Assembly (NCBI GenBank): GCA_051881435.1
Contig: JBJEPW010000001.1
Span: 5,178 to 69,177, forward strand
Length of the DNA stretch: 64,000 nucleotides
Reading direction: 5' to 3'
DNA from: Fimenecus sp051881435
GTDB taxonomy: Bacteria; Bacillota; Clostridia; Oscillospirales; Acutalibacteraceae
Made by a program: the position numbers and the translations under genes
Part shown: in pieces, positions 1 through 8,140 of the stretch
Layout: each line of letters begins with the position of its first letter
Position numbering within the stretch: position 1 is the stretch's first letter
Notes under the pieces: model-generated
The model's database searches: none
What the model was told of the DNA's origin: nothing
What the model saw: the letters and a program-made list of their open reading frames with translations, nothing else

Positions 1-126
1 AATCCCGGGATTTTCTGCCCTCTGCCGTATCTTTTAATGGTAACATTGTTCTTTGTCGTTGTGGAGAAGAACGAACAGGCGGCTGAAAAAAAGAATAACA
101 ATAGTGCAAATCCGGACGATTTGTAA
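1..126 (+). CDS. C-terminal fragment of an unknown membrane-associated protein
   Basis: Frame 1 is open from the window edge to TAA at 124-126, giving the last 41 residues of a protein that starts outside the window. What is visible is a hydrophobic stretch (PLPYLLMVTLFFVVV) followed by a charged, Asn-rich tail ending NPDDL. This would suit a membrane helix with a short hydrophilic C-terminus. The rpsF promoter begins nine bases after the stop, so this gene probably belongs to a separate upstream unit. No family is recognised, and an open frame this short could also be chance. Confidence 0.4.
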   Translation, partial: NPGIFCPLPYLLMVTLFFVVVEKNEQAAEKKNNNSANPDDL

Positions 127-134
127 AAAAAATC

Positions 135-163
135 TTGACTTTGGCTTGATTTATTGGTATAAT
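135..163 (+). promoter_or_regulatory. sigma-A promoter of rpsF-ssb-rpsR
   Basis: TTGACT (135-140) and a perfect TATAAT (158-163) are separated by exactly 17 bases. Transcription would start near 170, leaving an untranslated leader of about 80 nt before rpsF. Confidence 0.85.
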
Positions 164-206
164 CTACATTCGCTATGGATAAATTTTTAAATCCATAATC
201 CTTTCT

Positions 207-234
207 CCCGGGGAAAGTCCGGGGGACAGAGTCC
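207..234 (+). promoter_or_regulatory. possible S6:S18 autoregulatory mRNA leader
   Basis: Two adjacent hairpins sit between the promoter and the rpsF ribosome-binding site. CCCGG (207-211) pairs with CCGGG (219-223), and GGAC (224-227) pairs with GTCC (231-234). Many bacteria carry an rpsF leader element that mimics 16S rRNA and binds the S6:S18 complex. Position and GC-rich stems suit that, but I cannot confirm the conserved bulge, so this is an inference from location. Confidence 0.35.
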
Positions 235-251
235 ACAAGGAGGTGTAAAGA

Positions 252-530
252 ATGTCAAAATACGAGACTGTTATGGTTTTCTCACTTGCAAAGGGTGAGG
301 AGGCTGCAAAAGAGCTTACAGAAAAATTCAAGGCTCTTATCGAGTCAAACGGCACTCTTGAAAGCGTTGATGAGTGGGGTAAGAGAAAGCTTGCTTACCT
401 TATCAATGACGAGGCTGAGGGTTATTATGTTCTCTATAACTATGAGGCAGACCCCAAGTTCCCCGCAGAGCTTGACCGTATTGCGAAGATTACAGACGGT
501 GTTCTCCGCACATTGATTGTGAAGAACTAA
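252..530 (+). CDS. rpsF: 30S ribosomal protein S6
   Basis: A 92-residue protein with the classic S6 start (MSKYETVMVFS), the EWGKRKLAY core and the GVLRTLIVKN end. S6 binds the central domain of 16S rRNA as a heterodimer with S18 in the 30S platform. The ATG follows a strong AAGGAGGTG ribosome-binding site. It is the first gene of the usual rpsF-ssb-rpsR trio, with 15 bases to ssb, and is read from the promoter at 135-163. Length is normal for the family and nothing is unusual. Confidence 0.97.
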   Translation: MSKYETVMVFSLAKGEEAAKELTEKFKALIESNGTLESVDEWGKRKLAYLINDEAEGYYVLYNYEADPKFPAELDRIAKITDGVLRTLIVKN

Positions 531-545
531 TCGGGAGGAAAGTTT

Positions 546-1016
546 ATGTTAAACAGTGTAATTATTATGGGCAGACTTACTGCCGACCCCGAGCTTCGCA
601 CAACACCCAACGGTGTGTCCGTAACTTCTTTTACGGTTGCGGTTGACCGCCGTTTTCAAAGACAGGGCGAAGAGAAGCAGACTGACTTTATAAGCGTTGT
701 CGCTTGGCGTCAAACCGCTGATTTTGTTACAAGATTTTTCAAAAAAGGTCAGATGATAGCCGTTCAGGGCTCTCTTCAAGTCCGCAATTATGAGGACAAA
801 AACGGAAATAAGCGTACTGCATATGATGTTGTTGCCGATAATGTTTCCTTCTGCGGAAGCAAAAATGAAAGCGGCAGCTTCGGCGCGGCAAGGCAGGAAA
901 CAGCTCCCGCTGTATCTTACCAGAGCGCAGACGCAGGCAGTTTTTCGGTTTTACCCGATGACAATTCTCAGGGATTCCCCTTCGCCGCAGATGACGATGA
1001 GGGGCTTCCGTTCTGA
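546..1016 (+). CDS. ssb: single-stranded DNA-binding protein
   Basis: A 156-residue SSB. Residues 1-105 form the OB fold, with the family start LNSVIIMGRLTADPELR, the FTVAVDR strand and WRQTADFV. The middle is a low-complexity linker, and the C-terminus is the acidic tip DDDEGLPF, which docks partner proteins. SSB coats single-stranded DNA in replication, repair and recombination. It lies between rpsF and rpsR, the standard Firmicutes order, and has its own GGGAGGAAAG ribosome-binding site. Length is ordinary. Confidence 0.97.
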   Translation: MLNSVIIMGRLTADPELRTTPNGVSVTSFTVAVDRRFQRQGEEKQTDFISVVAWRQTADFVTRFFKKGQMIAVQGSLQVRNYEDKNGNKRTAYDVVADNVSFCGSKNESGSFGAARQETAPAVSYQSADAGSFSVLPDDNSQGFPFAADDDEGLPF

Positions 1017-1044
1017 TTTATTCTGAAACAGGAGGAATACTATA

Positions 1045-1287
1045 ATGGCATACGATAAGAGTGCAAGACCTAACAGAAAAGGCCGCAAAAAAGTTTGCGC
1101 TTTCTGTGTAGAAAAGGTTGAGAAGATTGATTATAAAGATACTGCAAAGCTTCGCCGTTACACATCGGAAAGAGCAAAGATTCTTCCCCGCCGTGTAACA
1201 GGCACCTGTGCATATCATCAGAGAGAGCTTACAACAGCTATTAAAAGAGCAAGACAGATAGCTCTTATGCCTTACACAAACGACTGA
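1045..1287 (+). CDS. rpsR: 30S ribosomal protein S18, cysteine-containing form
   Basis: An 80-residue S18, the partner of S6 on the 30S platform. The core RRYTSERAKILPRRVTGTC and AIKRARQIALMP are typical. CAFC (residues 18-21) plus the later TCAYH look like the zinc-binding C+ type of S18; many genomes also hold a cysteine-free paralogue used under zinc limitation. A GGAGG site precedes the ATG by eight bases. The operon closes with the terminator at 1301-1341. Confidence 0.97.
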   Translation: MAYDKSARPNRKGRKKVCAFCVEKVEKIDYKDTAKLRRYTSERAKILPRRVTGTCAYHQRELTTAIKRARQIALMPYTND

Positions 1288-1300
1288 TAACAATTCACAC

Positions 1301-1341
1301 AACCGCTACTCGGAGTATTCCGAGCAGCGGTTTTATTTTTT
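1301..1341 (+). terminator. intrinsic terminator after rpsR
   Basis: AACCGCT (1301-1307) and CTCGGA (1309-1314) pair with TCCGAG (1319-1324) and AGCGGTT (1326-1332) around a GTAT loop, with one unpaired base on each side. A T-rich run follows from 1331. It separates the ribosomal-protein operon from the polysaccharide operon. Confidence 0.9.
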
Positions 1342-1385
1342 GTTTATTTTGTTTATTTTCAGTGATTTTTTCACCTTTTTTTCTA

Positions 1386-1414
1386 TTGCATTAAAGAGCC
1401 GCTTGTGGTATGAT
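1386..1414 (+). promoter_or_regulatory. promoter of the first polysaccharide operon
   Basis: TTGCAT (1386-1391), a 17-base spacer and TATGAT (1409-1414), with TGG just upstream of the -10 making it an extended -10 promoter. It lies between the rpsR terminator and the first glycan gene. No other clear promoter is visible before about 24.7 kb, so it may drive the whole cluster. Confidence 0.7.
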
Positions 1415-1475
1415 TATATATGTATATTTATGACCTGTTTTGTAGGTTGTTTACAGTGCTTTTCGGGAGAAGATA

Positions 1476-2120
1476 ATGATGTTATATGGTAGGTACATAA
1501 AAAGAATACTTGATTTTTCACTTGCTTTAATTGCACTGATTGTTCTTGCAATTCCTATGGCAATAGTGGCGGTAATAATAAAGTTTGATTCTCCCGGTCC
1601 CGTGATTTTCAAGCAAAAGCGTATCGGCAAGGGCGGTAAGGTGTTTGAAATCTATAAATTCCGTTCCATGTGCGTCGGTGCGGAAGGTCAGGGAAGCGGC
1701 GTATATTCCGGAAAAGGCGATGCCCGAGTTACGAGAATAGGCAGAATAATTAGAGCAACAAGCATTGACGAACTGCCCCAGCTTGTAAATATTTTAAAAG
1801 GCGATATGAGTTTTATAGGTCCACGCCCGCCGCTTACATATCATCCGTGGGACTATTCCGAATATACAGAAGAACAGCTCAGAATGTTTGAGGTTCGCCC
1901 CGGAATAACGGGCTGGGCACAGGTAAACGGCAGAAAAGACGTTGAGTGGAATCACCGCATTGAGCTTAATGTATGGTATGTTGATAATGTGTCGCTTTTC
2001 CTCGATATAAAGATATTCTTTTTAACCATATTCAAGGTGTTTACGAATGCCGATAACGAAAACACGGGCGCGACAGTGCAAAAGGTACAGGCGGAAGAAC
2101 AAGAAACGGAAAGAGTGTAA
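1476..2120 (+). CDS. initiating phosphoglycosyl transferase (bacterial sugar transferase)
   Basis: A 214-residue small PglC-type enzyme that would transfer a sugar-1-phosphate from a UDP-sugar to undecaprenyl phosphate at the inner face of the membrane, the committed step in building a repeat unit. Visible are the N-terminal membrane helix (about 11-36), DSPGPVIFKQKRIG (38-51), KFRSM (61-65), the catalytic Asp-Glu pair in SIDELPQ (D98-E99) and the RPGITGWAQVNGR segment. GGGAG six bases upstream supports the first of two adjacent ATGs. Its first-gene position fits the role. Which sugar it uses cannot be read from the sequence. Confidence 0.93.
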   Translation: MMLYGRYIKRILDFSLALIALIVLAIPMAIVAVIIKFDSPGPVIFKQKRIGKGGKVFEIYKFRSMCVGAEGQGSGVYSGKGDARVTRIGRIIRATSIDELPQLVNILKGDMSFIGPRPPLTYHPWDYSEYTEEQLRMFEVRPGITGWAQVNGRKDVEWNHRIELNVWYVDNVSLFLDIKIFFLTIFKVFTNADNENTGATVQKVQAEEQETERV

Positions 2121-2125
2121 TTTTT

Positions 2126-2965
2126 ATGGCATTAAAGCTGATGTATTTGACTAATGACCCTCAAATTGCTCAGGTTGCCGAGAAAAACGGCGTTGACCGT
2201 ATTTTCCTTGATTTGGAGCTTCGGGGCAAGGTGGAGCGTCAAGGACATCTTGACACAGTCATTTCACACAACAGCATAGATGATGTAAAAAGGTTGAGAG
2301 AAGTAATTCGCTCGGCGGAACTTTTGGTGCGCGTGAACCCGGTTTTTGACGGGTCACAGGAGGAAGTTGACCGCGTCATCGAAGACGGCGCCGATGTTGT
2401 AATGCTTCCCTATTTCAAAACCGTGGCGGAAGTAAATAAGTTTGTAGAGCTTGTAGGCGGCAGGGCAAAGGTTTGCCTGCTTTGTGAAACTCCCGAAGCC
2501 GCGGAGAATATTGATGAGATTTTATCTGTGCCCGGGATAGACGAGGTTCATGTGGGTATTAACGACCTGCACCTTGGCTATCATAGGCACTTTATGTTTG
2601 AAATGGTGGCAGACGGCACTGTGGACAGGCTTTGCGACGCCTTTCGCCGCCACGGTGTTTCCTATGGCTTCGGCGGTGTTGCCCGTGTGGGTGAGGGAAT
2701 GTTGCCTGCCGAAAATGTATTGGGTGAGCATTACCGTTTGGGTTCGCAAATGGTGATTTTGTCTCGCGCGTTTTGCGATACTTCCAAAATCACCGATTTT
2801 GAAGAAATCAGCGCGGTATTCCAAAGCGGTGTTGAAGCAATCCGCCGTTGTGAGGAAACGCTTTCTTTGCAGGACGATACATATTTTTCGGAAAATCATC
2901 GCATCGTTCAGCAAAAGGTACAGGCGATTGTAGATAAAATCAAGGCTTCAAAAGGATTGAACTGA
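2126..2965 (+). CDS. HpcH/HpaI aldolase / citrate lyase-like protein
   Basis: A 279-residue TIM-barrel protein of the HpcH/HpaI aldolase family, which makes or breaks carbon-carbon bonds next to a 2-keto acid using a divalent metal. Seen are DRIFLDLE near the N-terminus, LLVRVNP, GADVVMLPYFKTV, the CLLCETPEA strand with its acidic residue, and EVHVGINDLHLG. It starts five bases after the initiating transferase and is followed by a 2-hydroxyacid dehydrogenase one base later. Such a pair is not a standard part of repeat-unit synthesis; it may build a hydroxy-acid substituent. The substrate is unknown. Confidence 0.82.
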   Translation: MALKLMYLTNDPQIAQVAEKNGVDRIFLDLELRGKVERQGHLDTVISHNSIDDVKRLREVIRSAELLVRVNPVFDGSQEEVDRVIEDGADVVMLPYFKTVAEVNKFVELVGGRAKVCLLCETPEAAENIDEILSVPGIDEVHVGINDLHLGYHRHFMFEMVADGTVDRLCDAFRRHGVSYGFGGVARVGEGMLPAENVLGEHYRLGSQMVILSRAFCDTSKITDFEEISAVFQSGVEAIRRCEETLSLQDDTYFSENHRIVQQKVQAIVDKIKASKGLN

Positions 2966-2966
2966 T

Positions 2967-3887
2967 ATGAAATTGCTTTTAACGGGTGCATTTTCTTATA
3001 CAAGTGAACAGTTAAAACAGTTTGAAGCTTTGGGTGCAAATGTTACCTTTGTGCAGGATGAGCGTGAAGAGCTTAGAATTGATGTGTCGGATTTTGAAGC
3101 TGTTGTGTGTAACGGTTTGTTTTTGAGAAATGACATAAACCGTTTTAAAAAATTGCGGTTTGTGCAGTTGACAAGCGCGGGGCTGGACCGTGTCCCCCTT
3201 GACTATATACGGGAAAAGGGCATACACCTTTACAACGCGCGGGGCGTTTACAGCGTTCCCATGGCGGAATGGGCGCTTTGCGGTGTGCTGTCGCTTTATA
3301 AACACCTAAACGCCTTTTCCGAAAAGCAGAAAAATCACCTTTGGGAAAAGGATAGAGAGGTCCGGGAACTGCAAGGCGACACGGTTTTGATTGTCGGTTG
3401 CGGCTCGGTGGGCACGGCATGTGCCGAACGCTTCAAAGCATTTGGTATGCGTGTCATGGCGGCGGATATTCAAAAACCGCAAAGCGATGTGTATGACGCG
3501 TATTTCCCGATGCAGAAAATTGACAATGCGCTTGAAACGGCAGATGTCATTGTGCTGACCTTACCCCTGACCGAAGACACCCGTGGATTTTTCCACGCGG
3601 AACGCTTTTCTCACTGCAAAAACGGCGCAATTCTTGTAAACATTGCCCGCGGCGCAGTTGTAAAGGAAAAAGACTTGACGGATGCGCTTGTAAGCGGTAA
3701 TCTCGGCGGCGCGGTGCTGGATGTATTCGAGGACGAGCCGTTGACAAAGGAAAGTCCCTTGTGGGAACTGGAAAATGTAATTATTACGCCTCACAATTCC
3801 TTTGTTTCGCCGAAAAACAACGAGCGGTTGTTCAGCGTAATGCTTCAAAACATAGAAACCTTTTTGAAAGAGAGACCGGAAAAATGA
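2967..3887 (+). CDS. D-isomer-specific 2-hydroxyacid dehydrogenase
   Basis: A 306-residue NAD-dependent dehydrogenase that would interconvert a 2-keto acid and a D-2-hydroxy acid. The Rossmann motif is GCGSVGTACAERFKAFG with an acidic residue at the end of the next strand (AAD). The catalytic Arg lies in VNIARGAVV, the Glu in DVFEDEPL and the His in ITPHNSF, so the enzyme should be active. It sits directly behind the aldolase, whose keto-acid product could be its substrate, and its stop overlaps the next start as ATGA, indicating translational coupling. Confidence 0.88.
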   Translation: MKLLLTGAFSYTSEQLKQFEALGANVTFVQDEREELRIDVSDFEAVVCNGLFLRNDINRFKKLRFVQLTSAGLDRVPLDYIREKGIHLYNARGVYSVPMAEWALCGVLSLYKHLNAFSEKQKNHLWEKDREVRELQGDTVLIVGCGSVGTACAERFKAFGMRVMAADIQKPQSDVYDAYFPMQKIDNALETADVIVLTLPLTEDTRGFFHAERFSHCKNGAILVNIARGAVVKEKDLTDALVSGNLGGAVLDVFEDEPLTKESPLWELENVIITPHNSFVSPKNNERLFSVMLQNIETFLKERPEK

Positions 3888-5011
3888 AATTTATTTTAAT
3901 CTCTCCGAAAAACCGAACCGCCTATAATTTTCGAGGCGATTTGATACGAAAAATCATCGAAAGCGGCTATGAGGTTATTGTAACGGGTCCGAACCGTGAC
4001 AATGTGGAAAAAATCGAGGCGCTTGGCGCACGGTTTGTGGAAATCCCCATGAACAAAAACGGCGTCAATCCTCTGAAAGATTTGGAATACCAAAATGCGC
4101 TTTGCGACCTGTTCAAAAAAGAAAAACCCGATGTGACGCTGGGGTACACCTCAAAACCCGTCATATACGGCTCCATTGCCGCAAAAAAAGCGGGTGTCGG
4201 GCACATCGTCGCCATGGTGACGGGCGCAGGCTATGCGTTTACCGCCCAAACGAAAAAGGCAAAACTCATTAAAGCCGTGATGTCGGTGCTTTACAAACGG
4301 GCATTCCGTTGTGCCGATGTGGCAATTTTCCAGAATAACGACGATAAAGCGCAGTTCGTGAACGAGCATTTGGTAAGCGAAGAAAAATGCCGTGTGGTCA
4401 ATGGCTCAGGCGTGAATACCGAAAGATTTCCCATTGCGCCGTACCCCGAACAGATGACTTTCTTTATGCTGTCAAGGGTGATGTACTCAAAGGGTATCCG
4501 CGAATACTTAAAAGCCTGTGAAATCGTGAAAGAAAAACATCCCGAGGTACGCTGTATGCTCCTCGGTGCTTGTGAGGGAATACAGGATTCCCTGTCCGAA
4601 GCGGATTTAAAAGGCTATATCGACCGCGGCATTATTGAGCATTTCGGTGAAACCGACACGGTTGCCGATTATTATAAGCAATGTTCGGTGTATGTGTTGC
4701 CCTCGTACCGAGAGGGAACGCCGAGAACGGTGCTGGAAGCCATGTCTATGGGGCGGGCTGTCATTACCACCGACGCACCGGGGTGCCGTGAAACGGTGCA
4801 AAACGGCGAAACAGGCTTTTTGGTGCCGGTGAAAGACGCCGATGCCCTTGCGGAAAAAATGCTTGCATTCATTGAAAATCCGCAATGGGTTTCCGAAATG
4901 GGCGCAAAAAGCGCCGCATATTGCAGACAAAAATTTGATGTAAATAAAGTCAATAAAGATATGTGCAACTATCTGAATATAAAGGGAGAGAAAGAAAATG
5001 TCCTTGTATGA
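3884..5011 (+). CDS. GT4-type glycosyltransferase
   Basis: A 375-residue GT-B fold retaining glycosyltransferase. The N-terminal acceptor half begins MKFILISPKNRTAYNFRGDL. The C-terminal half has FMLSRVMYSKGIREYLKA and VLPSYREGTPRTVLEAMSMGRAVITT, the E-x7-E region that binds the nucleotide sugar. The start is ATG 3884, overlapping the preceding TGA as ATGA; an upstream in-frame ATG at 3761 would run 42 codons into the dehydrogenase gene and is unlikely. It most resembles enzymes adding an early sugar to a lipid-linked intermediate. Donor unknown. Confidence 0.88.
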   Translation: MKFILISPKNRTAYNFRGDLIRKIIESGYEVIVTGPNRDNVEKIEALGARFVEIPMNKNGVNPLKDLEYQNALCDLFKKEKPDVTLGYTSKPVIYGSIAAKKAGVGHIVAMVTGAGYAFTAQTKKAKLIKAVMSVLYKRAFRCADVAIFQNNDDKAQFVNEHLVSEEKCRVVNGSGVNTERFPIAPYPEQMTFFMLSRVMYSKGIREYLKACEIVKEKHPEVRCMLLGACEGIQDSLSEADLKGYIDRGIIEHFGETDTVADYYKQCSVYVLPSYREGTPRTVLEAMSMGRAVITTDAPGCRETVQNGETGFLVPVKDADALAEKMLAFIENPQWVSEMGAKSAAYCRQKFDVNKVNKDMCNYLNIKGEKENVLV

Positions 5012-6317
5012 AAAAATCGTAAACGGTGAAGAAAAAATTTCCTTGGTGGGCCTTGGCTATGTGGGTATGCCCATTGCCGTTGCCTTTTCCAAAAAAGTTA
5101 AGGTTGTCGGCTTTGATTTGAACGCAAAGAAAATCGAGCTTTACAAAAACGGCATTGACTCCACAAACGAGGTGGGCAATGAAGCAATCAAAGCCTGCAC
5201 GGTGGATTTCACCGCCGATGAAAGCAAACTCAAAGAGGCGAAATTCCACATTGTCGCCGTGCCCACACCTGTAAACGACGACCACACCCCCGATTTGTCA
5301 CCTGTTGAAGGCGCTTCCGAAATCGTGGGCAGAAATCTTACAAAAGGCTCAATCGTTGTGTATGAAAGCACCGTTTATCCCGGTGTTACGGAAGATGTTT
5401 GCGTGCCGATTCTCGAAAGAGAGTCAGGACTCAAATGCGGCGTAGATTTCAAGGTTGGCTATTCTCCCGAGCGCATTAACCCCGGCGACAAGGTACATAG
5501 ACTCGAAACCATCACCAAAATCGTCAGCGGTATGGACGCCGAAACCTTGGACGAGGTTGCCAAAGTTTATGAATTGGTGGTGGAAGCGGGCGTGCACCGT
5601 GCCGAAAGCATTAAGGTTGCCGAGGCGGCAAAGGTCATTGAAAACAGCCAGCGCGACATCAACATTGCCTTTATGAATGAGCTTTCCATCATTTTCAACA
5701 AGATGGGCATTGATACACAGTCCGTTTTGAAAGCGGCGGGTACAAAATGGAATTTCTTAAAATTCTATCCCGGTCTTGTGGGTGGACACTGCATCGGCGT
5801 TGACCCCTACTACCTTACCTACAAAGCGGAGGAAATGGGCTATCACAGCCAGATTATCCTGTCGGGCAGACGCATTAACGACGATATGGGTAAATATGTT
5901 GCCGAAAGCACCGTGAAAAACTTAATCAAAGCCGATGTTTCCATTAAGAATGCAAAGGTTGCCATTCTCGGCTTTACATTCAAAGAGAATTGCCCCGATA
6001 CAAGAAATACAAAAATTGTTGATATTTATAACGAGCTGAAAGAATACGGCATCACCGCCCAGATTGCCGACCCCGCCGCCGATGCGGACGAGGCAAAGCG
6101 GCTTTACGCCATTGAATTTGTGGATATGGCAAGCATCAAAGACTGTGACGCTGTGATTTTGGCAGTTGCCCACGAGCAGTTCAAAGACCTTTCCGCTGCC
6201 GATTTTGACAAGATGTTCAAAGCAGGTGACAACAGTAAAAAGGTACTTGTGGATATTAAAGGACTTCTTGACCGTAAAGCATACGAAGGGGCAGGCTATA
6301 ATTATTGGAGATTATAA
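4998..6317 (+). CDS. UDP-N-acetyl sugar 6-dehydrogenase (TviB/WbpO-like)
   Basis: A 439-residue UDP-sugar dehydrogenase that oxidises C6 of a UDP-N-acetylhexosamine to a uronic acid in two NAD-dependent steps. VGLGYVGMP (17-25) is the NAD site; AVPTPVNDDHTPDLSPV and YESTVYPGVTED follow; the catalytic Cys is residue 265 in GGHCIGVDPYYL. Overall it resembles the Vi-antigen enzyme TviB. With the TviC-like epimerase at 8141 it could make UDP-GalNAcA. AGGGAGAG precedes the ATG, which overlaps the end of the upstream gene by 14 bases. The next two genes break the usual tviB-tviC adjacency. Confidence 0.92.
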   Translation: MSLYEKIVNGEEKISLVGLGYVGMPIAVAFSKKVKVVGFDLNAKKIELYKNGIDSTNEVGNEAIKACTVDFTADESKLKEAKFHIVAVPTPVNDDHTPDLSPVEGASEIVGRNLTKGSIVVYESTVYPGVTEDVCVPILERESGLKCGVDFKVGYSPERINPGDKVHRLETITKIVSGMDAETLDEVAKVYELVVEAGVHRAESIKVAEAAKVIENSQRDINIAFMNELSIIFNKMGIDTQSVLKAAGTKWNFLKFYPGLVGGHCIGVDPYYLTYKAEEMGYHSQIILSGRRINDDMGKYVAESTVKNLIKADVSIKNAKVAILGFTFKENCPDTRNTKIVDIYNELKEYGITAQIADPAADADEAKRLYAIEFVDMASIKDCDAVILAVAHEQFKDLSAADFDKMFKAGDNSKKVLVDIKGLLDRKAYEGAGYNYWRL

Positions 6318-6386
6318 TGCCTGTTAAATGTGAATACAGAAAGGCGTAATAACGGAGTTATACTGTTTTAACGGAGGAAAGGTATA

Positions 6387-7385
6387 ATGACTGATAATAA
6401 AAACGGCATTCTTATTGTTTCTCTGGATTTTGAATTGCTCTGGGGTGTTCAGGACCATGAAACAAGAGAAAGCTTTAATGAGCAGATTCAAGGCGCACGG
6501 AAATCCATTTATGAGGTATTGTCGATTTTCGATAAATACAATATTCATGCAACATGGGGAACCGTGGGAATGCTTATGGCTGAAAATAAAGATGAAATAT
6601 ACAGCTTTTCTCCGCAGTTAAAGCCCGATTATGAAAATAAATCTTTATCTGCGTATAGCCATATTGACGGTATAGGAAATAATGAAAAAGAAGATGAATA
6701 CCATTACGCATATTCATTGATTAGTGAAATTATCAGGCATAAAAATCAAGAAATCGGTTCTCACACTTTTTCACATTATTATTGCAAGGAAAAAGGTCAG
6801 ACATTGGAAACTTTTGAAGCTGATTTGAATGCGGCAAAGGCAATAGCTGAAAAGAAATTTAATATTGATGTTAAAAGTTTGATTATTCCGCGAAATCAGT
6901 TTCAAAGCGCATATGCCGAAAAGGCATACGAGGCAGGCTTTTTATCAGTCAGAGGGAATCCAAAGGGCTTCGCATATAACAGCCAAAGCCTGTGTGCAAG
7001 AGCTGTCAGGCTGATTGATACATATTTTAATTTTTTCGGTAAAAAAAGTTATAGACTGCAAGAATGCGCTGCTGACGGAATCATAAATTTAAAAGCCAGT
7101 GTTTTTTTCAGAAAGTATAACACTAAGCTTGAATTTTTGGAGCCATATAAGGTTGCGTGTATCAAAAGGCAAATGAAAAAGGCGGCTCGAAAGGGCGAGG
7201 TATTCCATTTATGGTGGCATCCCCACAATATCGGACGGAATCTTGATAAATGTATTGAGCAGCTGAATGAAATATTTGCTTATTATGAAAAATTGAATTG
7301 TCAATACGGATTTCAGAGTAAAAATATGAGAGAAGTTGCAGAGGAAGTAATCAATGAAAATTGTAATGCTATGCAGTGTCGGTGA
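6387..7385 (+). CDS. NodB-family polysaccharide deacetylase-like protein
   Basis: A 332-residue protein of the carbohydrate esterase 4 (NodB) superfamily, which removes acyl groups from amino sugars with a metal. Motif 1 is SLDFELLWG (Asp-x-Glu instead of the usual Asp-Asp), motif 2 is SHTFSHYY (H-x3-H), and the C-terminal His motif is LWWHPHN. There is no signal peptide, so it should act in the cytoplasm, perhaps on a lipid-linked or nucleotide-linked sugar. A clear GGAGGAAAGG site precedes the ATG. It overlaps the formyltransferase gene by 32 bases. The two genes are visibly more AT-rich than their neighbours. Confidence 0.85.
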   Translation: MTDNKNGILIVSLDFELLWGVQDHETRESFNEQIQGARKSIYEVLSIFDKYNIHATWGTVGMLMAENKDEIYSFSPQLKPDYENKSLSAYSHIDGIGNNEKEDEYHYAYSLISEIIRHKNQEIGSHTFSHYYCKEKGQTLETFEADLNAAKAIAEKKFNIDVKSLIIPRNQFQSAYAEKAYEAGFLSVRGNPKGFAYNSQSLCARAVRLIDTYFNFFGKKSYRLQECAADGIINLKASVFFRKYNTKLEFLEPYKVACIKRQMKKAARKGEVFHLWWHPHNIGRNLDKCIEQLNEIFAYYEKLNCQYGFQSKNMREVAEEVINENCNAMQCR

Positions 7386-8121
7386 TTCCGGTGCCATTGT
7401 TTATGATAAACTGAGTCAACATTTTAAAATTGAAAAAGTAATAATTGAGGAAAAGACTCCGAGGAAAGTCTTTCTGAAAAGAAGAATTAAACGGTTAGGG
7501 TTCTTTAAAACAATGGGTCAAGTGGCTTTTTCAACTGTTATTGTACCCGTTTTGAAAAAAGAAGCTGCTGATCGTAAGAAAGAAATCCTTGATGCATATA
7601 ATGTGAAAATTGATTACGATAAGCTATTGAATGAGAACGCTCTTCATGTTTCGTCCGTAAATTCAAAAGAGTGTATTGAAGCGTTGCAGGAGATAAATCC
7701 TGATATAGTCGTGGTGAACGGAACACGAATCATATCAAAAGAGGTTCTGAATTGTGTCGATGCAACTTTCATAAATATGCATGCAGGTATTACCCCGAAA
7801 TACCGGGGCTCACACGGTGCGTATTGGGCTCTCTATAACAACGATAAACAGAATGCAGGAGTAACGGTACATTTTGTTGATGAGGGAATTGACACGGGCA
7901 ATATTCTGTATCAATCTGTCATACCGATTACGGAAAAAGATAACTTTGTTACATATCCGTTGTTACAAACCTGCATTGGTGTGAACGATGAAATTAAAGC
8001 CATCAACGATATTATTGCCGGCAATCCCAAAACTATAAGTAACGATTTGCCGTCAGCTTTATATACGCATCCGACATTTTTTGAGTATATTTATCACAGA
8101 CTCAAAGACGGAGTCAAATAG
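7354..8121 (+). CDS. formyltransferase-family protein, probable sugar N-formyltransferase
   Basis: A 255-residue protein with the formyl_transf_N fold, which moves a formyl group from 10-formyl-tetrahydrofolate to an amine. The catalytic triad is visible: Asn and His in FINMHAGITPKYRG and Asp in VDEGIDTGNI. It is too short and too divergent for Met-tRNA formyltransferase, and its place in a glycan cluster points to an amino-sugar substrate. It overlaps the deacetylase gene by 32 bases. No aminotransferase, the usual source of the amine for sugar formylation, is present nearby. AT-rich like its partner, which suggests transfer as a two-gene cassette. Confidence 0.85.
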   Translation: MKIVMLCSVGDSGAIVYDKLSQHFKIEKVIIEEKTPRKVFLKRRIKRLGFFKTMGQVAFSTVIVPVLKKEAADRKKEILDAYNVKIDYDKLLNENALHVSSVNSKECIEALQEINPDIVVVNGTRIISKEVLNCVDATFINMHAGITPKYRGSHGAYWALYNNDKQNAGVTVHFVDEGIDTGNILYQSVIPITEKDNFVTYPLLQTCIGVNDEIKAINDIIAGNPKTISNDLPSALYTHPTFFEYIYHRLKDGVK

Positions 8122-8140
8122 TGGAGAGGAGATTATAATT

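Noticed and set aside
3761..3883. Upstream ATG start for the GT4 gene at 3884
   Set aside because: The extension reads the end of the dehydrogenase gene in another frame; ATGA overlap and the GT4 N-terminus support 3884.
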